From assembly GCA_032117595.1 (NCBI GenBank), contig JAULYZ010000087.1:1-64000 (forward strand): a stretch of 64,000 nucleotides of DNA, in the 5' to 3' direction. Source of the DNA: WLJO01 sp032117595. GTDB taxonomy: Bacteria; Actinomycetota; Acidimicrobiia; Acidimicrobiales; Ilumatobacteraceae. Below are positions 1 to 8,803 of the stretch, one piece after another. Every line of letters starts with the position of its first letter. Position 1 is the stretch's first letter. Made by a program: the position numbers and the translations under genes. A model generated the notes under the pieces. It was not told the DNA's origin and did not search any database. It saw only the letters and a program-made list of their open reading frames with translations.

Positions 1-1
1 C

Positions 2-127
2 ATGGTGGCCGATCCCAAGTCGGTTCCCTCGGTGAGCGAGCTCGCAGCCGCCATGGAGACAGGCCTGGCATCGCCCGCACCGGTCTCGGATCACACACCG
101 GGCCTCGGCATGTCGCGGCCGGTGTAA
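2..127 (+). CDS. 3' end of an unidentified gene (partial)
   Basis: An open frame runs from the window edge to a TAA at 125-127 and gives a 41-residue tail ending in GLGMSRPV. Third codon positions are strongly G/C, as in the real genes here, and a strong rho-independent type hairpin follows about 120 nt downstream on the same strand. The tail has no family motif that I recognise. The ATG at position 2 is probably internal, since the frame is open to the edge. Confidence 0.5.
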   Translation: MVADPKSVPSVSELAAAMETGLASPAPVSDHTPGLGMSRPV

Positions 128-247
128 AAGAGCGATGCGCCGATGTGCATGCAGTGAGGTGTGCAGATGCAGCGTGCGGGTGCGTGCCATGCGTGCCCGT
201 CCTGCGGCAGCACCAGCGGCTGCAGCTGAGCGTCACAATCCTCTGCT

Positions 248-275
248 GTGTCGCCCGGTGCAAGCCGGGCGACAC
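248..275 (+). terminator. Intrinsic terminator hairpin
   Basis: A perfect 11-bp stem (GTGTCGCCCGG at 248-258 with its complement at 265-275) closes a 6-nt loop and is followed by GCCGTTTT. The T run lies on the plus-strand side only, so it should end transcription of the gene that stops at 127. Confidence 0.7.
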
Positions 276-314
276 GCCGTTTTGGGCACGTCACTCGAGC
301 GGGTTCTTGCGAAT

Positions 315-340
315 CGACCCGGTGGGCCGCCACCGGGTCG
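315..340 (-). terminator. Hairpin downstream of the secreted-protein gene
   Basis: A perfect 11-bp stem (CGACCCGGTGG at 315-325, complement at 330-340) with a 4-nt loop lies 15 nt past the stop of the minus-strand gene at 356. No T run follows on either strand, so it would be a U-less terminator or an mRNA 3'-end stabiliser. Together with the hairpin at 248-275 it insulates the two convergent genes. Confidence 0.45.
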
Positions 341-355
341 AGTGACCGTTGACCG

Positions 356-3163
356 TTACCCGAAGCGGACGTCGTCGTACTGGGTGTAGGTGGCGAGACC
401 GGCTCGTCCGTCGTCATAGTTTGCGAGGTTCAGTCGGTACGTGACTCCAGCGGTGACCGTCATCGACAACTGCTTCCAGCCCTGGTTGTTCGTGCAGGAC
501 TTCAGCGCAGTGGTGGTCTTGTTGGTGGAGGCGTTGAAGAGTGTGACGAGGGCGTAGTCACGGGTCGACGGGCACGTGATGCGGTACCAGACGGTGAGCT
601 TGGTTGCTCCCGTCGGTGCCCTCACCGTCTGGTTGAGACCAGAGGTGGCCTGTCGCGGCGTGGAGGAACCGACCTGTGCGCTGTACGTACCGGATCGCGG
701 GAACGCCGTGACGGCGGCAGTGGTTCCACTGGCGGTCCAGCCACTGGTGCTGGCCGTCTCGAAACCGGGGTTCACGAACGGATTGGTGAGTGGCGCTTGC
801 ACGACCAGCGTGAGCGTTGCGGTCTTGGTCTTTGCCGTGCCGGCACCTGTGATGGTGATCGGGTACGTCCCGGGCAGGGTTGTGGGCGAGGTGGCAACGG
901 TGACCACGGTGGATCCCCCGGAGTTCACGGTGGGGGAGGTGAAGGTTGCCGTAGCACCCGTGGGGAGACCCGATGCGCTGAGTGCCACCGGTTGCGCAGT
1001 CCCGGTGCGGCTCACCGTGACGGTGGAGGTGCCCGAGGCGCCCTGTGCGAGTGTGAGCGTGGTGGGCGAGAGGCTCACGCCGAAGTCGCTGACGTTGAGT
1101 GTGTAGGCAACCGAGTACGCGCTGTCGGTCCCGGTGCCGGTGACCGTGATGAGGTGCGCGCCCGCGGGAGTGCTGTTCGACGTGGTGACCGTCAAGGTCG
1201 AGGTGCCCCCAGCCGTGATCGATGCAGGGCTGAACGAGGCCGTGGTGCCGCTGGGAAGTCCGCTGGCCGAGAGGGTGACCGGTTGCGGGTCGCCGAAGGT
1301 GACAGTGCTCGAGATCGTGGAGGTGAGCGTTGCTGCGCCGAAGGTGGCTCCGGAGTTGGGGTTCGCCGTCATGGCGAAGGTCGAGGGGTACGGCGTCTTG
1401 CAGCCCGGGAGCGTGAAGGGAACGACGCGCGTCGACCAGTTGAACGATCCGCTCGACTTGAGGTACTCGGAGGTGAACCAGAACGTGCAGTCGTCCGCAG
1501 GGTCGATGTTCATCGAGGAGTAGTCGCCCCAGCGCCGCAGCGAGCCGGTCTGGGACCCTGAGCCGGCCTGAACGAGCGTCTCGCCCTGAGTCATGAGGCC
1601 GCGCGGGTCGTGCGGGAACCGGCCGGTGATCGCGATTCCTGGATACATGCCCGAACTGGAGATCGAGTACCCGAGGGCGATGTTGCCGGCTTTGTCGAAT
1701 GCAGCCGACGACATCCACCGTCGGCTCGAGTCGGGCGCGAAGGTGCCTTGCTGGTACACGCTCGGGGTGGCGCCGTCGGTTCCGCCGAGTCGAAGTTCGT
1801 ACCACCGCACGCCGACCGTGCTGTTCACCGCAACCGCGTGCGAAGCGAGCAGCGCCTGACGGTCACCGAAATTCCAGTAGGCGAGCCGGAACATGAGGCG
1901 GTCGCCGATCGAGTCGAGGGTGTTGGAGGTGCCGAGCTGCGGGATGCATGCGCCGCCCCCCGAACAGGGAATCGAGTACGACGACACCGAGATCGTGGTG
2001 GGTCCGGTGAAGGTTGAGTTTGCCGGGTTCACGAAGTCGGGCTTGAACTTCCAGGCTGCGAGCGTGCTCGTGGTGGCGCCGCGCGCAACGTGCACATTCG
2101 GGGCCCCGGCGGGCGGCGGGGTCGGGCTGTCGAGATCGGCAGCGAGCAGTCCGCCGTAGGAGGAGCTGGTGTTGAAACAGACCTGCGTGGCCGGGAGGCC
2201 CTCGAGCATCTTGACTCGATCGAGCGCACACGACTTGCCGTTCCGCCAGGCGCCTGCGGCCGAGAACATGTTGTAGGTGATGTAGTAGGCGTCGGGCCAG
2301 ACGCTCACCTTCGGGTAGTCGGGGAAGTCGGTGAACTGGAACGAGTAGCGGTACCACGTACCGAGCGCGTCGCCGCTCGTCGAGATGGCGACGCACTCGT
2401 AGTACGGACCGGAGCTCGAGGACACGTTGGCGAACTGCGAGACGAGCCAGCGGTCGGCGAGGCGGTCGTAACGCACCACGCCGTCACCGTCGTTGGTGGT
2501 CTCGCAGGGGCCGCCGAAGCCCACAAAGATTGCGTTGGTGTTGACGGGTCCGTAGATCCGGGTCCCGCTCTTGGTCTGCACGGTGAGTCCGCTGTTCACG
2601 ATCGTGATGATCTGGTCGAGGCCCACCGCCGAGTTCGGGTCGGGCGGTGCGCTGTTCACCGTGAACGTCGAGTACCCGCGTCCGATGCTGTCGAACGACG
2701 TGCCCACCGTCGGTGCTGCTGCGGTGACCGGAGCCGAGCCGGTCGTGGGTGCGGTGCTCGCCGTGCCGGCCGTGGTGATGGAGCGGGCCCCCCCGATCCG
2801 GACGCGCTGCACGGCTCCCTCGCCCGGAGTGCCCTCGGGGAGCGGCAGTCGCTTCTTGCGGTTCTGGGCCTTTGCACCCCGCTTGGTGGGAGCGGCATCG
2901 GAGGGCGCAATGCCCGGTGCGCTCGAGGCCCCGCCCACGGGAGCGGTGATGTCGCGCAGGGGTGGCGACGTGTCGGTCTTGTCAGTGGGATGGATCTCGA
3001 CGTCGTCCCCGGTGAGCACCGCTGGCGATACGGCGATCGGCCGGACCGGGGATTCCCCGGGTGCGGTCGAGGGCGTCCCCGCCGTGCAGGCCTGGCCGAC
3101 GGTCAGTGCAATGGCCGCCAACCCGAGACCCGGCCGAATGCGGTGCTTGGTCCGGTCCTTCAT
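356..3163 (-). CDS. Large secreted protein with Ig-like repeats and C-terminal jelly-roll-like domain
   Basis: 935 residues. The N-terminus is basic, then hydrophobic, ending in LTVGQAC near residue 26, which looks like a Sec signal (lipoprotein or signal peptidase I type; the lipobox is imperfect). A Pro/Ala/Thr-rich stretch follows to about 150. Residues about 155-600 form a propeller-like extracellular region with paired cysteines and the motif FPDYPKVSVWPDAYYITYN. Two Ig-like repeats of about 90 residues follow, each carrying a copy of SASGLP(S/T)G, and then a C-terminal module beginning NPGFE...GW that resembles carbohydrate-binding jelly rolls. ATG at 3163 is preceded by GGTGGAG. It has a promoter of its own and is monocistronic. 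Role unknown; adhesion or polymer binding at the cell surface is an inference. Confidence 0.85.
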   Translation of the reverse strand: MKDRTKHRIRPGLGLAAIALTVGQACTAGTPSTAPGESPVRPIAVSPAVLTGDDVEIHPTDKTDTSPPLRDITAPVGGASSAPGIAPSDAAPTKRGAKAQNRKKRLPLPEGTPGEGAVQRVRIGGARSITTAGTASTAPTTGSAPVTAAAPTVGTSFDSIGRGYSTFTVNSAPPDPNSAVGLDQIITIVNSGLTVQTKSGTRIYGPVNTNAIFVGFGGPCETTNDGDGVVRYDRLADRWLVSQFANVSSSSGPYYECVAISTSGDALGTWYRYSFQFTDFPDYPKVSVWPDAYYITYNMFSAAGAWRNGKSCALDRVKMLEGLPATQVCFNTSSSYGGLLAADLDSPTPPPAGAPNVHVARGATTSTLAAWKFKPDFVNPANSTFTGPTTISVSSYSIPCSGGGACIPQLGTSNTLDSIGDRLMFRLAYWNFGDRQALLASHAVAVNSTVGVRWYELRLGGTDGATPSVYQQGTFAPDSSRRWMSSAAFDKAGNIALGYSISSSGMYPGIAITGRFPHDPRGLMTQGETLVQAGSGSQTGSLRRWGDYSSMNIDPADDCTFWFTSEYLKSSGSFNWSTRVVPFTLPGCKTPYPSTFAMTANPNSGATFGAATLTSTISSTVTFGDPQPVTLSASGLPSGTTASFSPASITAGGTSTLTVTTSNSTPAGAHLITVTGTGTDSAYSVAYTLNVSDFGVSLSPTTLTLAQGASGTSTVTVSRTGTAQPVALSASGLPTGATATFTSPTVNSGGSTVVTVATSPTTLPGTYPITITGAGTAKTKTATLTLVVQAPLTNPFVNPGFETASTSGWTASGTTAAVTAFPRSGTYSAQVGSSTPRQATSGLNQTVRAPTGATKLTVWYRITCPSTRDYALVTLFNASTNKTTTALKSCTNNQGWKQLSMTVTAGVTYRLNLANYDDGRAGLATYTQYDDVRFG

Positions 3164-3196
3164 GTCGTCAACTCCACCCGCCCATACGCATGGTGC

Positions 3197-3202
3197 AGTC
3201 TA
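3197..3202 (-). promoter_or_regulatory. -10 element TAGACT (leadered)
   Basis: TAGACT on the minus strand, 33 nt before the ATG at 3163. With a transcription start near 3190 the message would carry a leader of about 27 nt containing the GGTGGAG ribosome-binding site, unlike the leaderless heads common elsewhere here. Confidence 0.45.
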
Positions 3203-3253
3203 GGTCACTCACCGTCACCTCCCGCCGGGATCGTCGGCTCGGGACAGAACGGC

Positions 3254-3883
3254 CTACCTCCAGGCAAACACCGGCTGTTCGTACTCGTGGACCCGCTCGC
3301 AGACACCTTCGAGCGCCACCCGGCGGAACTGCAGCAGCACTGCTGCGGTCGGTGCGTGGACGACCGACTCGCCGAGCAGGACCTGTACGACGGGGCGCTC
3401 GGACTCGGGGATGCGGATGAAGCGCGGCGAGTCCGGTCGCTGCAACTCGGTGAGCGAGACATGGTGCACCGAATGCACCTCGTCGGCGTTCGCCATGACG
3501 GTGAGTCCACTCCCACCCCAGAGCACCACGGGGGTGATCACATAGCCCGAGCGCGTGGGGTAGTCGTCGAGCAGGCCCAGCACGGAGTCGAGCCCGAGGA
3601 CGACGCCGACCTCCTCGGAGAGTTCCCGGCGTGCCGCAGCCACAGGGTCCTCACCCTCGTCGATGCGCCCACCCGGCAACGCCCACTGACCGGCGTGAGC
3701 ACGCATCGCCGTTGCGCGTCGCGTGATGAGCAGCGAGGCCCCACCCGGATCGTCGACCACCACCACGGCGACGGCGGCATGGCGCCTGCCCTCGAGGGGA
3801 ACTTCGAGGCGTTCATGTCGAATGAGGCGGGCCGAGACGTGATCACGCCATGAGCCGCCGTCCGGTTCGACGAGGGATCCCAT
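3254..3883 (-). CDS. Nudix hydrolase, CoA-pyrophosphatase-like
   Basis: 209 residues. A Nudix box with the G-x5-E-x7-REUxEExGU pattern sits at about 71-94 (GGRIDEGE, then RRELSEEVG). Just before it, LLITRR...HAGQWALPGG resembles the signature that separates CoA diphosphatases (NudL type) from other Nudix enzymes. The family hydrolyses a diphosphate in CoA or related nucleotides using Mg2+ held by the box glutamates; the exact substrate cannot be read from sequence. Start at ATG 3883 is conservative. A TACGTT element at 3902-3897 on the minus strand lies 7 nt before a GTG at 3889, so a leaderless start two codons upstream is possible. Divergent from the carboxylase gene. Confidence 0.85.
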   Translation of the reverse strand: MGSLVEPDGGSWRDHVSARLIRHERLEVPLEGRRHAAVAVVVVDDPGGASLLITRRATAMRAHAGQWALPGGRIDEGEDPVAAARRELSEEVGVVLGLDSVLGLLDDYPTRSGYVITPVVLWGGSGLTVMANADEVHSVHHVSLTELQRPDSPRFIRIPESERPVVQVLLGESVVHAPTAAVLLQFRRVALEGVCERVHEYEQPVFAWR

Positions 3884-4041
3884 CACCACAGGACGGAACG
3901 TAGATGATCCAGGGAGCGACGCCAGCACGCAGGCGGGCGCGCAGACGAGCATGCCGGGACTCCCTGTGCCGGCTCGGCGAGAAGTACCGTCGGGGCCAGG
4001 GGATGGCGCACCTGCGTCAGACGGGTCGGGGAGTTGGTTCG

Positions 4042-5874
4042 ATGGGCTCGAGTTTCGATGTCGGCGCACCGATGCAGGGCACGATCGTGGAGGTGCTGGT
4101 CCGCGTCGGCGACCTGGTGCGCCGTTCGCAACCACTGCTCATCATGGAGTCGATGAAGCTCGAGCACGTGGTCGAGGCCGAACAGTCGGGCTCGGTTCGC
4201 TCGGTCGGCGTCGCAGCAGGCGACACGGTGCTCGAGGGACAGGTGCTCGTCACGATGGAGGAGGCCGAGGTTGCTGCCGTGGTGGAGGCCGCTGCGCAGG
4301 AAGTCGACCTCGACCTGATCCGCCCCGATCTTGCCGAGGTGCTGCAGCGCCACGCGGTTGGTCTCGACGCGGCGCGTCCCGCGTCGGTGGAGCGGCGGCG
4401 CAAGGTGGCGCGCAGGACCACCCGGGAGAACGTGGCCGATCTCGTGGATGCGGGCACCTTCGTCGAGTACGGGCCGCTCGTGATCGCAGCGCAGCGTCGC
4501 CGTCGCTCGCTCGACGACCTCATCGCGAACACTCCCGGTGACGGCCTGGTCGGTGGCATCGGCGAGGTGAACGGGCACCTGTTCGCCGGACACTCCTCGA
4601 AGGTGGCGGTGGTCTCGTACGACTACACGGTGCTCGCCGGAACCCAGGGTGCGCAGAACCACCGCAAGAAGGATCGCGTCTTCGAGCTCACCGAGCGACT
4701 CGGCCTGCCATTGGTGGTCTTCACCGAGGGCGGTGGCGGGCGGCCCGGTGATACCGATGGCATCGGCGGCTCGGGCCTCGACTGCCTGGCGTTCTACCTG
4801 TTCGCCCGTCTCAGTGGTCGGGTGCCGATTGTCGCCATCAACAGCGGTTACTGCTTCGCCGGGAACGCCGCTCTCCTTGGCTGTGCCGATGTGGTGATCG
4901 CGGCGAGGGACTCCAATATCGGCATGGGTGGTCCGGCGATGATCGAGGGCGGCGGGCTCGGTGTGTACGACCCGCACGAGATCGGGCCGATGAGCGTGCA
5001 GGTTCCCAACGGTGTCGTCGACATCGAGGTCGAGGACGAGGCGGAGGCGGTTGCTGTAGCGAAGCAGTACCTGTCCTACTTCCAGGGTCCGGTGGCCGAG
5101 TGGACGTGTGCGGATCAGCGTCTGCTTCGTTCCGCAATCCCCGAGAACCGCCTCCGGTCGTACGACGTCCGCAACGTCATCACGCTGATGTTCGACACCG
5201 ACTCGGTCCTCGAGCTGCGCCCACGGTTCGGGGTGGGGATGATCACCGCGCTGGCTCGTATCGAGGGTCGTCCGGTGGGCGTCATTGCGAACAACCCGAA
5301 TCACCTTGCGGGTGCCATCGACAGCGACAACGCCGACAAGGCAGCGAGGTTCCTCCAGTTGTGCGATGCCTTCGACCTGCCGGTGGTGTCGCTCATCGAT
5401 ACGCCGGGGATGATGGTGGGGCCCGAGATCGAGAAGACTGCACTCGTCCGGCACTGCTCGCGGCTGTTCGTCACCGGGGCGAACATCACGGTTCCGATGG
5501 TCTCGATCGTGCTGCGCAAGTGCTACGGCCTCGGGGCCCAGGCGATGGCGGCCGGGACGCTCAAGGCGCCCCTCGCAACCGTTGCGTGGCCCACGGGAGA
5601 GTTCGGGGGCATGGGACTCGAGGGGGCCGTGCGCCTCGGCTATCGCAAGGAGCTCGAGGCGGCGGGTAGCGAGGCGGAGCGTGAGGTGCTGTACCAGCAA
5701 CTGGTGGACCGCATGTACCAGCACGGCAAGGCGCTCAGCACGGGGACCTACTTCGAGATCGATGATGTGATCGACCCGGCCGAGAGCCGCCGACTCATCA
5801 GCAGGACCCTGTCCGCCGCCCCAACACCGGCGCGGCGGGACCACAAGAAGCGACCGAATATCGACACCTGGTGA
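4042..5874 (+). CDS. Acyl-CoA carboxylase: biotin-carrier domain fused to carboxyltransferase
   Basis: 610 residues. The first ~75 residues form a biotinyl/lipoyl domain with the attachment motif MESMKLE (Lys39). After a linker, residues ~110-600 form a carboxyltransferase (crotonase fold) with paired N and C halves, including GGGGRPGDTDG, a glycine-rich GMGGPAMIEGGG segment and IDTPGMMVGPEIE. It would move carboxyl from biotin to an acyl-CoA (acetyl, propionyl or other; specificity not readable). In actinobacteria the carrier usually sits on the alpha subunit with biotin carboxylase, so carrying it on the beta subunit is unusual, and a separate carboxylase should be encoded elsewhere. ATG 4042 is preceded by GGGGAG; a longer frame to 3904 gives an Arg-rich, non-conserved extension and was not used. 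Confidence 0.88.
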   Translation: MGSSFDVGAPMQGTIVEVLVRVGDLVRRSQPLLIMESMKLEHVVEAEQSGSVRSVGVAAGDTVLEGQVLVTMEEAEVAAVVEAAAQEVDLDLIRPDLAEVLQRHAVGLDAARPASVERRRKVARRTTRENVADLVDAGTFVEYGPLVIAAQRRRRSLDDLIANTPGDGLVGGIGEVNGHLFAGHSSKVAVVSYDYTVLAGTQGAQNHRKKDRVFELTERLGLPLVVFTEGGGGRPGDTDGIGGSGLDCLAFYLFARLSGRVPIVAINSGYCFAGNAALLGCADVVIAARDSNIGMGGPAMIEGGGLGVYDPHEIGPMSVQVPNGVVDIEVEDEAEAVAVAKQYLSYFQGPVAEWTCADQRLLRSAIPENRLRSYDVRNVITLMFDTDSVLELRPRFGVGMITALARIEGRPVGVIANNPNHLAGAIDSDNADKAARFLQLCDAFDLPVVSLIDTPGMMVGPEIEKTALVRHCSRLFVTGANITVPMVSIVLRKCYGLGAQAMAAGTLKAPLATVAWPTGEFGGMGLEGAVRLGYRKELEAAGSEAEREVLYQQLVDRMYQHGKALSTGTYFEIDDVIDPAESRRLISRTLSAAPTPARRDHKKRPNIDTW

Positions 5875-5894
5875 CCGGAGCCTCGCTGCCGAAC

Positions 5895-7076
5895 TTAGGC
5901 ACGGATGAGTGCCGAGAGCATCGCCTGCAGCTTCGCCTGGGTCTCGGCGAGCTCTGCGTGCGGGTCGCTCTCCGCCACGATGCCGCCGCCTGCGAACAGT
6001 CGTGCAACCCGGCGGTCGGTGTCGAGCAGGGCACAGCGAATGGTGACCGCCCAGGTGCCGTTGCCGTTGGCGTCGACCCAGCCGATGGCCCCGCCGTACG
6101 GACCGCGATCAACGCCCTCGAATTCGGCAATGAGCGCAAGCGCAGCGCTCCTCGGGTGTCCGCCCAGCGCAGGCGTTGGGGTCAGTGCATCGACGAGGTC
6201 GAGTACGTGTGCGTTCGGTTGCGACAAGCGGCCCTCGACCCTCGTGCCGAGGTGCTGCACGTTCGCAACCTTGATGATGGCGGGCTCGGGTTCCCAGTCG
6301 AGGTAGCTGCACCACGGCAACAGGGTGTCGTGAACCATGTCGATGACGATGCGGTGCTCCACCTGGTTCTTGGTCGAGGCGATGAGCTCGCTAGCAAGCC
6401 GTTCGTCGGTGGCGGGGTCGCCGACCCGAGGTGCGGTGCCTGCGAGCGGGTGAGATCGCACGACGTCGTGGAGGCGCTCCACGAGGAGTTCCGGCGACGC
6501 ACCGATGAGCCCGTTGATGCTGTAGCGGTACGACGAACCGAACGAGGCCCGCAGGCGCAGGAGCGTGGCGTGCACGTCGATCGGGGTGTCGGACTCGACG
6601 ACGACGTCCCGAGCAATGACGGCCTTGGTGATGCGCCCTTCCCGCACGGCGTCGCGTGCTGCCAGCACGGCACGGAGATATCGGTCGGGGTCGACGCCGG
6701 GATGGATGCGGAACGACGCCGTCTGCGGGCGGGGCGGGGGTGGGATCTCGAGCCGATCGTCTGCTCCGTCGATGGTGGTGATCCAGCGCTCCCCGTTGGG
6801 ACCCTTGCCAACCGTGAGGCGGGGGATGACGAGCGACCACGGCTGTCCGGGCACGAACGGCTTCGCTCCGAGCGCCACGGGCCCGGTTCCCGGCATGCCG
6901 ACCGTGTCGTCGACATCGACCTCGGCGAGGACGTCCCTGATCTCGGCTGCATCGACGACTGCGGCGACGCCCCTGCCTGCGAGGCCCACTCCATCCCGAA
7001 CGAACAGGAATCCGGAATCCGCTGCGATGTCGTTGAGGTCGACGTCGTGATCGAGGGGTCGGGTGACCGCGCGCAA
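5895..7076 (-). CDS. menF: Isochorismate synthase (MenF/EntC family)
   Basis: 393 residues. Converts chorismate to isochorismate, the entry step of menaquinone synthesis. The C-terminal two thirds show the chorismate-binding fold: GASPELLVERL, LAGTAPRVG, EHRIVIDMVHD, GHPRSAALALIAEFE, RGPYGGAIGW and a final AGGGIVAESDP segment ending in the usual ETxxKLQAML-type helix. Starts at TTG 7076, only 4 nt after the stop of the upstream methyltransferase on the same strand, so the two form one unit; TTG is uncommon here and the ribosome-binding site is weak, so expression probably relies on coupling. The neighbour favours menaquinone over a siderophore role. Convergent with the carboxylase gene, 20 nt apart. 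Confidence 0.88.
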   Translation of the reverse strand: MRAVTRPLDHDVDLNDIAADSGFLFVRDGVGLAGRGVAAVVDAAEIRDVLAEVDVDDTVGMPGTGPVALGAKPFVPGQPWSLVIPRLTVGKGPNGERWITTIDGADDRLEIPPPPRPQTASFRIHPGVDPDRYLRAVLAARDAVREGRITKAVIARDVVVESDTPIDVHATLLRLRASFGSSYRYSINGLIGASPELLVERLHDVVRSHPLAGTAPRVGDPATDERLASELIASTKNQVEHRIVIDMVHDTLLPWCSYLDWEPEPAIIKVANVQHLGTRVEGRLSQPNAHVLDLVDALTPTPALGGHPRSAALALIAEFEGVDRGPYGGAIGWVDANGNGTWAVTIRCALLDTDRRVARLFAGGGIVAESDPHAELAETQAKLQAMLSALIRA

Positions 7077-7080
7077 CGGA

Positions 7081-7800
7081 TCAGTCCCGGGTAGCGGTGA
7101 TGAGTTGGGCAGCCCCGCCCGTGAGGAGTCTCCGCTCGACGTCGTGGAACCCGGCCCGTTCGAGACGGGACAGCATCTCCGGTGCGGGGGGCAGATAGGC
7201 GAGCGACTTCGGGAGGTATTGGTACGCCGAGCGGTTCGAGAGGAGTGCTCCGATGCGGGGCACGATGCGGTGGAAGTACAGGCCGTGCCCCCATCGCAGG
7301 AGCCGGTTCTCGGGTTCGCATGCGTCCACCAGAGCGATCCGGCCGCCGGGCCTCACCACCCGCGCGAGGTCATCGAAGAAGGCACCGAGGTCGACGAAGT
7401 TGCGCAGCGCGAACCCGCACGTCGCCCCGTCGACCGAAGCATTGGGGAACGGCATCCGGCACACGTCGGCCTGCACGCGCGGGGTCCCACTCCGCCGGTC
7501 GGCGCTGAGCATGCCGAAACTGAAGTCGACCGAGAGCGGCACCAGACCCTGTCGGTTCAGCTCGATGCAGAGGTCGCCGGTTCCCGACGCAAGGTCGAGC
7601 ACGGAACTGCCGGTGGCGAGCCGCAGGTCACGAACCGCTCGTCGGCGCCAGCGCACGTCGAGGCGGAACGTCATGAGACGGTTCACGAGGTCGTAGCGCG
7701 GGGCGATCGTGTCGAACATCTGCTGGACCGCACGGTGTTTCTCGGCACCCGTGGGCAGCGCATCCGATGCAACGGTGGACTTGCTCCCGGCGCGCTTCAT
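7081..7800 (-). CDS. menG: Demethylmenaquinone methyltransferase
   Basis: 239 residues, normal length for UbiE/MenG. Uses S-adenosylmethionine to methylate the naphthoquinone ring in the last step of menaquinone synthesis. The SAM-binding motif I reads VLDLASGTGDLCIEL (about residues 61-75); FDTIAPRYDLVNRLMTF near residue 30 and GFALRNFVDL near 115 are family signatures. First gene of a two-gene unit with the isochorismate synthase. Menaquinone is the expected respiratory quinone of such actinobacteria. Confidence 0.9.
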   Translation of the reverse strand: MKRAGSKSTVASDALPTGAEKHRAVQQMFDTIAPRYDLVNRLMTFRLDVRWRRRAVRDLRLATGSSVLDLASGTGDLCIELNRQGLVPLSVDFSFGMLSADRRSGTPRVQADVCRMPFPNASVDGATCGFALRNFVDLGAFFDDLARVVRPGGRIALVDACEPENRLLRWGHGLYFHRIVPRIGALLSNRSAYQYLPKSLAYLPPAPEMLSRLERAGFHDVERRLLTGGAAQLITATRD

Positions 7801-7863
7801 GACCGGGAGGCTAACGGCAGGTCTCGGGAGCCCGTTCTGCCGCGTGGTCGGGCCGAGATCGGC

Positions 7864-8700
7864 TCAGCCGCCGCTCCCCTGGATGAGCTGTCCGGTGCGC
7901 ATGCCCTGCACGCGGCGCTCCATCACATCGATCCAGGCCGGGTGGGTGACGATCCAGAACTTGTTGTTGACGATTGCGTCGAGGACCATCTCGGCGACGT
8001 CCGAAGGGTCCTTGCCGAGCGTGGCGAGCATCTTGCCGGCCCGGTCCTGGAACTGCTTCTCGGTGTTGGAGAGCTCGTTGCGGGCCACGGTGTTCGGCTG
8101 GTTCCGGTCGCTGAAAACGATCTTGGTGTTGACGGCGCCGGGACACAGCACGCTTGCACCGATGGGCTCCCTGGCGGCGTCGAGTTCCGCGCGCAGCGAC
8201 TCGGTGAGGCCGACAACGCCGAACTTCGCAACGCTGTAGGGGGCGATGGTGGCGGGGCCCTGCAGGCCGGCGACCGATGCGGTGTTCACGATGTGGCCCC
8301 CACCCGAGGAGCGGATGAGGGGGAGGAAGATCTGACACCCCCAGATCACGCTCCACAGATCGACCCCGAGCACCCAGTCCCAGGTCTCCTGCGGGATCTC
8401 CGCGACGAGTCCACCCCGGACGACGCCCGCGTTGTTGTGCACCACGTGGACGGCACCCCACTGCTTCATCACCGTGTCGGCGAGCGCCTCGAGCTGGGTG
8501 CGGTCCGCAACGTCGGTGCGCACCCCGATGACCTCGTGCCCGGCGGCGCGCAACTCGGCGACGGCGCTGTCCAGCGCGGCGACCTCGATGTCGGCGAGTG
8601 CCACCTTCATGCCCTGGGCGCAGAGCAGGTTGGCGACCGCTCGGCCGATCCCACTCCCGGCTCCGGTGACGACCGCAACGCGTCCTGCAAGATCCTTCAT
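7864..8700 (-). CDS. Short-chain dehydrogenase/reductase
   Basis: 278 residues, classical SDR. The cofactor motif TGAGSGIG is at 12-19, the structural NNAG at 89-92, and catalytic Ser142, Tyr155 and Lys159 (YSVAK) are all present. Asp37 after the second strand (ADIEV) suggests NAD(H) preference. Substrate unknown. Start at ATG 8700 has a strong site (AAGGGGGAA, 5 nt spacing); the longer frame to 8745 would run through the palindrome and was rejected. Downstream of a MaoC-like hydratase on the same strand, which suggests acyl-CoA or steroid-like metabolism. A perfect 22-bp palindrome 26-47 nt upstream is a likely operator. Confidence 0.87.
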   Translation of the reverse strand: MKDLAGRVAVVTGAGSGIGRAVANLLCAQGMKVALADIEVAALDSAVAELRAAGHEVIGVRTDVADRTQLEALADTVMKQWGAVHVVHNNAGVVRGGLVAEIPQETWDWVLGVDLWSVIWGCQIFLPLIRSSGGGHIVNTASVAGLQGPATIAPYSVAKFGVVGLTESLRAELDAAREPIGASVLCPGAVNTKIVFSDRNQPNTVARNELSNTEKQFQDRAGKMLATLGKDPSDVAEMVLDAIVNNKFWIVTHPAWIDVMERRVQGMRTGQLIQGSGG

Positions 8701-8725
8701 CGATTCCCCCTTGTCGGTGATGATT

Positions 8726-8747
8726 CCGTGGTGACCGGTCACCACGG
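8726..8747. promoter_or_regulatory. Perfect 22-bp palindrome, candidate repressor operator
   Basis: A perfect, spacerless inverted repeat centred between 8736 and 8737; its inner 18 bases read GTGGTGACC/GGTCACCAC. It lies between maoC (stop at 8804) and the SDR start (8700). No T run follows on either strand, so a dyad operator for a dimeric regulator (TetR or GntR type) is more likely than a terminator. No regulator gene is adjacent. Confidence 0.5.
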
Positions 8748-8803
8748 GGCGTCACCCCGACGGCAACCGTTCTTGATGCTGGTGAGGCGACGCGCTCTGC
8801 GGG

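Noticed and set aside
3883..5844. Minus-strand frame of 653 codons opposite the carboxylase gene
   Set aside because: Antisense shadow of a gene with clear biotin and carboxyltransferase motifs.
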